Shown here in pieces: positions 6,744 to 12,449 of a stretch of 18,032 nt of DNA. The notes beneath the pieces were generated by a model. That model saw nothing but the letters and a program-made list of their open reading frames with translations. It had not been told where the DNA came from and did no database searches. Numbering within the stretch: position 1 is the first letter of the stretch; each line of letters opens with the position of its first letter. Origin of the DNA: CAZTEB01 sp964612735. Its GTDB lineage: Bacteria; Patescibacteriota; Microgenomatia; UBA1400; PJMF01. The DNA lies in NCBI GenBank assembly GCA_964612735.1, contig CAZTEB010000018.1, positions 1 to 18,032 of the forward strand, written 5' to 3'. The translations under genes were made by a program, and so were the position numbers.

Positions 6744-6818
6744 GACAGGACGACTAGTGCAGAGCGAGGCGTGAAGCGAACGTTAAGTGAGTGAAGCCGA
6801 AGCATGGCAAGTCCTGTC
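6744..6818. repeat. 75-bp imperfect inverted-repeat element between tRNA-Pro and mutY
   Basis: The arms GACAGGAC (6744-6751) and GTCCTGTC (6811-6818) are exact reverse complements, and a further TGC/GCA match lies inside. The interior is rich in GCGA/GTGAAG words (for example GTGAAGCGAACG and GTGAAGCCGAAGC). The right arm lies inside the second tRNA-Pro 3'-end copy. It could be a small palindromic element or a decayed tRNA duplicate. Confidence 0.45.
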
Positions 6819-6828
6819 TCCCCGACAT
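6810..6828 (+). repeat. 19-bp direct repeat, copy 2 (tRNA-Pro 3' end remnant at the mutY start)
   Basis: An exact copy of 6697-6715. Its last two bases are the AT of the mutY start codon (ATG 6827). This layout resembles an attL/attR pair, but only 94 bp lie between the copies and no integrase is present. Confidence 0.85.
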
Positions 6829-7663
6829 GACCCCCTTCCAAACCTACATTCTCAACTGGTACTCACGTTACGGCCGCCATCACTTGCCTTGGCGCCAAGA
6901 CTTTGAGCCCTATCGAGTGATGGTGTCCGANNNNNNNNNNGACCCGTACAAAATCCTCGTATCTGAGGTCATGCTTCAGCAAACTCAAGTAGATAGAGTT
7001 ATCCCCAAGTTCGAAGCGTTTTTAAAGATATTTCCCAGCATTCAACACCTAGCTGCTGCCGAGCAATCTGATGTCATCAAAAACTGGCAGGGTCTAGGCT
7101 ACAACCGCAGGGGGCTCAACCTACACAGGGCAGCTCAGAAAATAGTCTCTGACTTTAGTGGTGAAATCCCAAGCTCAAGTGAGGAACTGCTTAGTTTGCC
7201 TGGAATCGGGCCCTACACTACTAGCTCCATTCAGGCTTTTGCATTTAATATGCCAAGCACTGTCATAGAAACTAACGTGAGGACCATATACATCTACCAC
7301 TTCTTTCCTAGAAGGAATGATGTCTCAGATACAGAGCTAACACCACACATAGACCGAACCAGAGATGATGACAATCCTCGTCATTGGTACTCAGCACTGA
7401 TGGACTACGGCGCACACCTCAAAAAAGTGCTGCCCAATCCCAGTAGACGCAGCAAGCACCACACTACTCAATCTAAGTTTGAAGGCTCTACTAGGCAGGT
7501 GAGAGGAGAAGTACTCAAGCTACTAGCTCTCAAAGATTCCGCAGATGAAGCGCAGGTTCGCTCATCAATTAGGGGTAATAAAAATAAGCTATCTGGAGTT
7601 CTTAAACAACTGAGCGAAGAGGGATTTATCACCAAGAATGGCGACGCCTACAGCTTAAAATAA
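6827..7663 (+). CDS. mutY: MutY-like A/G-specific adenine DNA glycosylase, clusterless form (contains an assembly gap)
   Basis: MutY removes A mispaired with 8-oxoG or G. The product is about 278 residues in the HhH-GPD fold: N-terminal YSRYGRHHLPWRQ, the helix with catalytic Glu in LVSEVMLQQTQVDRV (E47 as written), the HhH motif LPGIGPYTTSSI (about 127-136), and VIETNVRT, where E148 sits at the position of the usual catalytic Asp. The region that normally carries the four Fe-S cysteines (YGAHLKKVLPNPSRRSKHH) has none, and the C-terminal NUDIX-like 8-oxoG-recognition domain is absent; a winged-helix-like end (about 225-278) takes its place. A run of 10 N interrupts the gene at 6931-6940. ATG 6827 is chosen because the 12 codons from an upstream GTG at 6791 show no homology. 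No Shine-Dalgarno sequence or nearby -10 is visible, so it may be read from the tRNA unit. Confidence 0.85.
   Translation: MTPFQTYILNWYSRYGRHHLPWRQDFEPYRVMVSXXXXDPYKILVSEVMLQQTQVDRVIPKFEAFLKIFPSIQHLAAAEQSDVIKNWQGLGYNRRGLNLHRAAQKIVSDFSGEIPSSSEELLSLPGIGPYTTSSIQAFAFNMPSTVIETNVRTIYIYHFFPRRNDVSDTELTPHIDRTRDDDNPRHWYSALMDYGAHLKKVLPNPSRRSKHHTTQSKFEGSTRQVRGEVLKLLALKDSADEAQVRSSIRGNKNKLSGVLKQLSEEGFITKNGDAYSLK
6931..6940. other. Assembly gap (10 N) inside mutY
   Basis: Exactly ten undetermined bases, typical of a fixed-size scaffold gap. The flanks encode the same MutY motif twice, EPYRVMVSE on the left and DPYKILVSE on the right, with different codons, so the joined contig ends overlap in protein space. 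Confidence 0.95.
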
Positions 7664-7683
7664 GCGCCCATCAAAAACTGCGC

Positions 7684-7689
7684 TACAAT
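7684..7689 (+). promoter_or_regulatory. -10 element (TACAAT) of the PPAT-DUF359 gene
   Basis: TACAAT ends 7 nt before GTG 7697, predicting a leaderless transcript. No Shine-Dalgarno sequence is present. Confidence 0.45.
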
Positions 7690-7696
7690 ACCATTT

Positions 7697-8665
7697 GTGT
7701 ACGCTCAAAAAAAACGCCACAAGCTCGTTGGTCTCGGCGGTACTTTTGACCACTTTCACAGAGGCCACCAACACTTTCTCGAGTCCAGCGCTAAACTAGG
7801 CAAACAGCTAATGATTGGAGTCACCACCCCCGAGCTGACGCGCCATAAAACCTATCAACAAAGCATCCAACCATTGAGAATCCGCAAGAGAGCAGTGGCG
7901 GCATTTTGCGACACACTTGATGTCCCCTACAGCCTAGTGGATCTTTCTGATCCATATGGACCTACCATCACTCGTGAGAGCGGCATTCAAGCTCTGAGTG
8001 TTACTACTGAAACTGAAGCCGGTGCCAGCAAGATTAATGAGATTAGAGCTGCTGCTGGCTTACTCGAGCTACCTATCTACATCTGCAAGTTACTTCCCGA
8101 TGAGACGGGTCGTGAACTACACTCAGAAGCCATTAGGGCTGGCACTACTAATAGAAATGGCCTAGTGTATCTCAGTCACTTTTCTAATGATCTTGTGCTA
8201 AACGATAGCCAACGCTCCTTCTTTAGCAAACCACTGGGAACTGTCATTGACGATAGCTTTGAAGCACCTAATAGCGAAAACCCTATTTGTGTAGTGGGCG
8301 ACATCAGCATCGAAAAGTTTGAGCAACTTGGGTGGAAGTATCACCTTGCTATTTTTGATAAGAAAAGTCAAAGAGAGGAGTACAGCTCCCATGTTATTGA
8401 TTCACTAGAACCAAACTTCACCATCACCAACCCAGCTGGCGTCATCAGCGTCGAACTATTTCGAGGACTAAGGCAAGCACTTGATGATGAAAACAAATGT
8501 GTGTTTGTAGAAGGTGAGGAAGATTTGGCGACCGTTGCCCTAGTGATGCTGCTGCCACTGGGAGCAACTATTTTCTATGGCCAACCTCATGATGGCATGG
8601 TGTATGTAGAAGTAACTGAGGAACTAAAGGAGAAGGTGTTTCAGTTGCTAAAACAACCAACATAA
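7697..8665 (+). CDS. Fused archaeal/eukaryotic-type pantetheine-phosphate adenylyltransferase + DUF359 (GTP-dependent dephospho-CoA kinase)
   Basis: A 322-residue two-domain protein predicted to catalyse the last two steps of CoA synthesis. Domain 1 (about 8-160) is a nucleotidyltransferase with GGTFDHFHRGH (14-24; HRGH is the HxGH-type ATP site) and SEAIRAGTTNRNG (143-155), which matches the archaeal/eukaryotic PPAT pattern rather than bacterial CoaD. Domain 2 (about 165-318) matches DUF359: FFSKPLGTVI, PICVVGDIS (196-204), HLAIFDKKSQRE, NPAGVISVELF, VEGEEDLATV (271-280) and YGQPHDGMVYVEV. DUF359 is the archaeal GTP-dependent dephospho-CoA kinase (characterised in Thermococcus). Archaea usually encode the two separately. 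The start is GTG 7697, 33 nt after mutY. The domain assignments are strong; the combined enzyme activity is inferred. Confidence 0.88.
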   Translation: MYAQKKRHKLVGLGGTFDHFHRGHQHFLESSAKLGKQLMIGVTTPELTRHKTYQQSIQPLRIRKRAVAAFCDTLDVPYSLVDLSDPYGPTITRESGIQALSVTTETEAGASKINEIRAAAGLLELPIYICKLLPDETGRELHSEAIRAGTTNRNGLVYLSHFSNDLVLNDSQRSFFSKPLGTVIDDSFEAPNSENPICVVGDISIEKFEQLGWKYHLAIFDKKSQREEYSSHVIDSLEPNFTITNPAGVISVELFRGLRQALDDENKCVFVEGEEDLATVALVMLLPLGATIFYGQPHDGMVYVEVTEELKEKVFQLLKQPT

Positions 8666-8693
8666 ACCGAATCTTTCCCAAAACTCAAAACTC

Positions 8694-8702
8694 TGCTAGT
8701 CT
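8694..8702 (+). promoter_or_regulatory. Extended -10 (TGC-TAGTCT) of rarA
   Basis: TGC-TAGTCT ends 6 nt before ATG 8709. It is the same nonamer as in front of the membrane-fusion gene on the other strand. No Shine-Dalgarno sequence is present. Confidence 0.5.
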
Positions 8703-8708
8703 GAAACT

Positions 8709-9884
8709 ATGTCAGACAAACTGCCCCTAGCCGCCCAACTTCGCCCCAAACATTTAGATGAGTTTGTAGGTCAATCACATCTCGTTGGCCCCGGAAAACC
8801 GATCCGATTGGCGGTTGAACAAGGTAAAGTGTTCTCGATGATTTTCTGGGGACCACCGGGCGTCGGCAAAACCACCCTGGCTCGAATCATCGCCTCGGCC
8901 GCAGATCGAGAGTTCTTTGAGCTATCTGCTGTATCTGCAGGCAAAGCAGATATCAAAGAGATAGTCGATAGTGCCAGACAGCAGCAAAAAGGACTTCACC
9001 AGCAGTATCAAGCTCCAGTGTTATTTTTGGATGAGATTCACAGATTTAATAAGGCTCAACAAGATTATCTCCTACCTCACGTCGAAAGCGGCACGCTAAT
9101 TCTGATCGGCGCCACTACTGAAAATCCAAGCTTTGAAGTCATCTCAGCGCTTCTCTCTCGCAGTAGGGTGTTTGTGCTCGAAGCACTCTCCGACAATGAG
9201 CTTGAAAGCATTCTTAAGAAACTTCCTCAAAAAACCACTAAGAGCGCTCGTGAGTGGCTACTTCACTACGCCAACGGAGACGCTCGAAAGCTCCTGACAA
9301 TTGTTGACAATGCGCTTGAGCTCTACGGCAATCTTAAGATTGACTCACTCAAAAATGCCCTACAAAGCCAACACCTCAACTATGACAAAAAAGGAGAAGA
9401 GCACTACAACACCATAAGTGCATTTATCAAATCAATGAGAGCGAGTAATGCCGATGCTGCCCTGTATTACCTAGCTAGAATGGTAGAGAGCGGCGAAGAT
9501 CCTAAGTTTATTGCACGTCGAATGGTTATTTTCGCTAGTGAAGATATCGGGCTCGCACAACCGACCGCACTCGTAGTCGCTAATGCTGTCTTTGAAGCTG
9601 TCAGAAATATCGGGTATCCCGAAGCTCAGATCAACTTAGCCCATGGCACTACGTATCTTTGTGGATGTAAAAAAAATCGCTCGGCATACGACGGCTATTT
9701 TGCGGCTCTTATTGATGTCCAGAAGTATGGCAACCTACCGATACCCATGAACCTGCGAAATGCCCCTACTAAGTTAATGAAAAAACTAGGGTACGGTCAA
9801 GGCTACCAAGCTTACACAGACGAAAGCCTNNNNNNNNNNCTGCCAGATCAACTTAAAAATAAAAAGTATCTTAAGAATTCTTGA
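8709..9884 (+). CDS. rarA: Replication-associated AAA+ recombination protein RarA/MgsA (contains an assembly gap near its end)
   Basis: RarA (MgsA/WRNIP1 family) is a clamp-loader-like AAA+ ATPase acting at stalled replication forks. About 391 residues. N-terminal PLAAQLRPKHLDEFVGQ; Walker A GPPGVGKTTLA (48-58); Walker B LFLDEIHRF (105-113); sensor-1 region GATTENPSFE; SRSRVFVLEAL; a C-terminal tetramerisation region with MVESGEDPKFIARRMVIFASEDIGLA, YGNLPIPMNLRNAPTKLMKKLGYGQGY and LPDQLKNKKY. Ten N at 9830-9839 interrupt the C-terminus. Reading straight across with a 2-base overlap gives a natural ESLPDQL, so little or nothing may be missing. ATG 8709 follows an extended -10 by 6 nt. Confidence 0.94.
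   Translation: MSDKLPLAAQLRPKHLDEFVGQSHLVGPGKPIRLAVEQGKVFSMIFWGPPGVGKTTLARIIASAADREFFELSAVSAGKADIKEIVDSARQQQKGLHQQYQAPVLFLDEIHRFNKAQQDYLLPHVESGTLILIGATTENPSFEVISALLSRSRVFVLEALSDNELESILKKLPQKTTKSAREWLLHYANGDARKLLTIVDNALELYGNLKIDSLKNALQSQHLNYDKKGEEHYNTISAFIKSMRASNADAALYYLARMVESGEDPKFIARRMVIFASEDIGLAQPTALVVANAVFEAVRNIGYPEAQINLAHGTTYLCGCKKNRSAYDGYFAALIDVQKYGNLPIPMNLRNAPTKLMKKLGYGQGYQAYTDESXXXXLPDQLKNKKYLKNS
9830..9839. other. Assembly gap (10 N) inside rarA
   Basis: A placeholder of fixed size. The left flank ends in ...AGCCT and the right begins CTGCC; merging the shared CT keeps the reading frame and yields a plausible RarA C-terminus. Confidence 0.95.
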
Positions 9885-9923
9885 AAGTGATCTCCTCGGC
9901 TACAGCTAATTGTAAGATTTAGC

Positions 9924-9932
9924 TGGCAGTAT
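9924..9932 (+). promoter_or_regulatory. Possible extended -10 (TGG-CAGTAT) of recQ
   Basis: TGG-CAGTAT ends 6 nt before GTG 9939. The hexamer is a weak consensus match, but position and TG extension fit the pattern of neighbouring genes. Confidence 0.3.
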
Positions 9933-9938
9933 ACGTGA

Positions 9939-11387
9939 GTGACTAAACCCGAGAGCATTCTCAGGCGATACTTTGGCTATGGCTCGTTCAGACCTGGTCA
10001 GATCGATATCGTTAATAGCATAGCAACTAAATCAGACACCTTAGCCTTACTACCAACAGGTGGTGGCAAATCTATATGTTTCCAAGTTCCAGGCTTAATG
10101 CTGGGGGGCACCACTATCGTAGTCTCTCCACTGATCTCACTGATGAAAGACCAAGTCGACGCACTTAACAGCAAGGGTATTGTCTCTACCTACATCAACA
10201 GCAGTTTGAGTGCAGATGAACAACGACAACGAATGACGTTATTCGAACTAGGCAAGTATGGTTTCGTGTACGTAGCACCAGAAAAGCTACTGACTAAAAG
10301 CTTCATATCAATCTGCCAAAGAATATCTATCAAACTATTAGCAGTTGATGAAGCACACTGCATCAGCGAATGGGGTCATGATTTTAGACCTGAGTACGCA
10401 CGTATTCCAAAGTTTGTCCGAGCCTTACCACTCAAACCAACTGTAGCTGCTTTTACAGCTACAGCTACACCGGCGGTTCAAAAGGACATTATCACCTCAC
10501 TTCAGCTAAACAAGCCCAAACTATTTCTAAACTCATTTGCCAGAAAAAACCTACATATATCAGTTATTACCTGCACCTCACTCTATGAGAAAGAATATGC
10601 CCTGTTTAGCCTACTTCAACAGCATCAGGGTAATCCAGCTATAGTCTATGTAGCCACAAGAGAAGCAGCTGAACAAATCGCCAAGCTGCTCAATCACTAT
10701 AGTCAAAGCTCACAAGCAGCTGCGTATCACGGTGGCATGGAGTCAGAACAGCGAGCCTTAGTACAAGAAGCATTTATTAAAGATGAGATAACTATAATCG
10801 TAGCCACCAACGCTTTCGGGATGGGCGTAGATAAGCCAAATGTCCGCTGTGTAATTCATTATCACCTCTCTAGTTCACTTGAGAACTACTACCAGGAGGC
10901 GGGGCGGGCGGGCAGAGACGGCCAACTAGCTTGGTGCTACGCCTTATTCTTAGAGCGAGATATACAACTATTGGCCTCGTTCGTAGGTACAGACATCTCA
11001 CCAGATCGTAAAAGCGTAGTGCTACAGAAGCTCAAAGCCATTAGAGGCTTCGCTAAAAGCAACAGCTGCCTACACCAATACATCATGCAGTACTTCGGTG
11101 AAACTGCTCAAAAATGCTTACATGCTTGCAATCACTGCGAAGCTGGCCCACCACTTATCAAGAACTCAACTAGAATTCATGATTTATTTGCAAAGCGTCA
11201 AAGGTTAGCCACTTCGCTTCAAGTCACTACCAGTGAAATTTTAACGGTTAAACAAATATATTTAGCAGCCCTCCATGACACACACAGTAAAGAACAGTTT
11301 GCGCTACTACCAGGTATCGGCCCAGGATGGCTCGAAAAATGGTATACTATACTCGAGGAACAAGATGAGCCCAGAATTCAAACCTAG
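9939..11387 (+). CDS. recQ: ATP-dependent DNA helicase RecQ (helicase + zinc + HRDC, no winged-helix domain)
   Basis: RecQ is a 3'-5' superfamily 2 helicase of recombinational repair. The 482-residue product has the N-terminal Q-motif region FRPGQ (17-21), Walker A LLPTGGGKS (37-45), DEAH box (137-140) with the RecQ aromatic-rich loop CISEWGHDFRPEY (141-153), TATAT (motif III), YHGGM, VATNAFGMGVDKPNVR, and motif VI QEAGRAGRDGQ (319-329). A RecQ zinc site follows (C377, C393, C397, C400). Directly after it an HRDC-like domain (about 415-474, with LPGIGPGWLEKW) ends the protein, so the winged-helix half of the RQC domain usually found between them is missing. The GTG start has no Shine-Dalgarno sequence. 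Its 3' end overlaps the small frame at 11365. Confidence 0.93.
   Translation: MTKPESILRRYFGYGSFRPGQIDIVNSIATKSDTLALLPTGGGKSICFQVPGLMLGGTTIVVSPLISLMKDQVDALNSKGIVSTYINSSLSADEQRQRMTLFELGKYGFVYVAPEKLLTKSFISICQRISIKLLAVDEAHCISEWGHDFRPEYARIPKFVRALPLKPTVAAFTATATPAVQKDIITSLQLNKPKLFLNSFARKNLHISVITCTSLYEKEYALFSLLQQHQGNPAIVYVATREAAEQIAKLLNHYSQSSQAAAYHGGMESEQRALVQEAFIKDEITIIVATNAFGMGVDKPNVRCVIHYHLSSSLENYYQEAGRAGRDGQLAWCYALFLERDIQLLASFVGTDISPDRKSVVLQKLKAIRGFAKSNSCLHQYIMQYFGETAQKCLHACNHCEAGPPLIKNSTRIHDLFAKRQRLATSLQVTTSEILTVKQIYLAALHDTHSKEQFALLPGIGPGWLEKWYTILEEQDEPRIQT
11340..11348 (+). promoter_or_regulatory. Extended -10 (TGG-TATACT) inside the recQ 3' end
   Basis: TGG-TATACT is a near-consensus extended -10 within the last codons of recQ. 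Its predicted start near 11355 would give a roughly 10-nt leader containing GAGGAA before ATG 11365. Confidence 0.4.
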
Positions 11388-11499
11388 TCCAGACAGAAGC
11401 ATACTGAGAGCGATTTGGTCATTTCTAAGCACGCTACTCATCTTAGTGTCAGCCCCCCATGCACGAGCTTCAATCAAGAACGTTGAAAACAGTGAATAA
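11365..11499 (+). CDS. Possible 44-residue secreted or membrane peptide (hypothetical)
   Basis: A short frame overlapping the last 23 bases of recQ in another frame. The product begins MSPEFKPSPDRSILR, continues with a hydrophobic stretch AIWSFLSTLLILVS and ends APHARA followed by SIKNVENSE. This is the n/h/c layout of a Sec signal peptide with an ARA type I cleavage site, which would release a 9-residue peptide; alternatively it is a single-pass membrane microprotein. An SD-like GAGGAA lies 4 nt before ATG 11365 and an extended -10 lies just upstream. The stop is 6 nt before the mazG-like gene. No family is recognised. It could also be a remnant of a longer exported protein or a chance frame. 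Confidence 0.4.
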   Translation: MSPEFKPSPDRSILRAIWSFLSTLLILVSAPHARASIKNVENSE

Positions 11500-11500
11500 T
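11495..11500 (+). promoter_or_regulatory. Weak -10 candidate (AATAAT) of the MazG-like gene
   Basis: AATAAT ends 5 nt before ATG 11506 and includes the stop codon of the preceding small frame. The match is weak; co-transcription with the upstream frame is equally possible. Confidence 0.2.
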
Positions 11501-11505
11501 ACAGC

Positions 11506-11847
11506 ATGACAATAGCAAATCTCGTCTCCCAATACCAAGAAATCAGTGCTTTTCTAAACAAAAACTGGCCACTGAAGAGCAAGCAGCAGCGCGTGTTTGC
11601 TCGAACCATGAAAATAGTCGAGGAACTAGGTGAGCTTGCTGATGAAATTTTAACGAGTATGAGCCTTCAGAGAGATTCCAAAGTTGCGGCATTTTCTCAT
11701 CAGAATGTAGAGGACGAGTTCGCCGATGTACTGGGCTCACTCATTCTTCTAGCCAATGAACTAGAAATAGATGTCGAGAAGGTAATCCAAAGAAAAATAG
11801 ACTTCACTCGTGAGCGCTTCAATATGGATTCAGATACTGCGTCATAG
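11506..11847 (+). CDS. MazG-like nucleotide pyrophosphohydrolase
   Basis: A 113-residue all-alpha protein with the MazG/NTP-PPase metal-binding pattern: EELGELADEI at 39-48 (the EExGE motif) and VEDEFADVLGSLILLANELEIDVEKVI at 68-94 (ExxD, with E71 and D74). This superfamily hydrolyses (d)NTPs to (d)NMP and PPi, for house-cleaning of non-canonical nucleotides. The single-domain length suits the small MazG-like subfamily rather than two-domain MazG. The specific substrate cannot be read from sequence. It ends 9 bp from the convergent nuclease gene with no visible terminator. Confidence 0.85.
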   Translation: MTIANLVSQYQEISAFLNKNWPLKSKQQRVFARTMKIVEELGELADEILTSMSLQRDSKVAAFSHQNVEDEFADVLGSLILLANELEIDVEKVIQRKIDFTRERFNMDSDTAS

Positions 11848-11856
11848 TAGCAATTC

Positions 11857-12411
11857 CTAACACTCGCCCCAGAGTCCAAGATTAGAAGCTTTTGCTCGCT
11901 CCTGGGCAGCCTGTAGCAAATCCTGCTTCGCTATATCTGGTGGAAAACTGGCTGCTTGAGCATAACCCTCAGCCACAAGTTTTTCATTTAGTAGTTCGTC
12001 ATCTAACCAAACATATCTTAGCAATCTACCATACCTATCAGTGTCACTAACATCTCGCTCTAGCTCCACTACCTGAGTTTCGATCAGCTGCTGATTGTAA
12101 AGAGCTGACTCTTCGCCAAAACACTCGACTTCTTTATTTGGATGTTTTGTCTCTGGAGTGTCGATTCCAATGTAGCGAACCTGCCTGCCATCAGCGATCT
12201 CAAACGTGTCACCATCTATAATTCGCGTCACCAGTACGCGCTCGCGCTGAGGCTCAGTAGATTCACTGAGACCTTCATTTAGAATTATGTCGGTTGAGAC
12301 TCCTAGGATTTGATCTAACTGCGATGAGCTTATATCCAACTGCGTACCCACCACGCTCACCACAACTAACACAGCAAGCACTAATAATCTCTGCAGCGTG
12401 GCTTTATCCAT
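11857..12411 (-). CDS. Membrane-anchored thermonuclease (staphylococcal nuclease homologue)
   Basis: A 184-residue protein with an N-terminal hydrophobic anchor or signal (LLVLAVLVVVSVVGTQL, 9-25) and an SNase domain from about 58 to the end. The catalytic set is intact: DGDTF (67-71, Ca2+ ligands), VRYIGIDTPE with R79, D84 and E87, and DRYGRLLRYV with R129, equivalent to R35, D40, E43 and R87 of the S. aureus enzyme. The C-terminus ends in the usual NLGLWGEC. It would cut DNA/RNA outside the cell; in reduced-genome bacteria such enzymes are thought to feed nucleotide scavenging (inference). ATG 12411 lies 6 nt after a -10 (TAATCT). It lies 38 bp downstream of elp3 on the same strand. Confidence 0.93.
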   Translation of the reverse strand: MDKATLQRLLVLAVLVVVSVVGTQLDISSSQLDQILGVSTDIILNEGLSESTEPQRERVLVTRIIDGDTFEIADGRQVRYIGIDTPETKHPNKEVECFGEESALYNQQLIETQVVELERDVSDTDRYGRLLRYVWLDDELLNEKLVAEGYAQAASFPPDIAKQDLLQAAQERAKASNLGLWGEC

Positions 12412-12417
12412 TCATTC

Positions 12418-12423
12418 AGATTA
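12418..12423 (-). promoter_or_regulatory. -10 element (TAATCT) of the nuclease gene
   Basis: TAATCT on the minus strand ends 6 nt before ATG 12411, predicting a leaderless mRNA and transcription independent of elp3. Confidence 0.45.
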
Positions 12424-12449
12424 CTGGAAAAAGATCGGTCAGAAAAGAG

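Noticed and set aside
6791..6826. N-terminal extension of MutY from GTG 6791
   Set aside because: The extra 12 residues come from the tRNA-derived repeat and have no counterpart in the family; ATG 6827 starts the conserved part.
6697..6828. Complete integrative element bounded by tRNA-derived att sites
   Set aside because: Only 94 bp lie between the copies and there is no integrase, so at most a scar; kept as a repeat and a finding instead.
6445..6841. Minus-strand frames whose products read like GTRTPTILRSSDFKS and SGRQDSNLRPDAPKAP
   Set aside because: These are antisense translations of tRNA-Leu and tRNA-Pro, a well-known kind of false protein.
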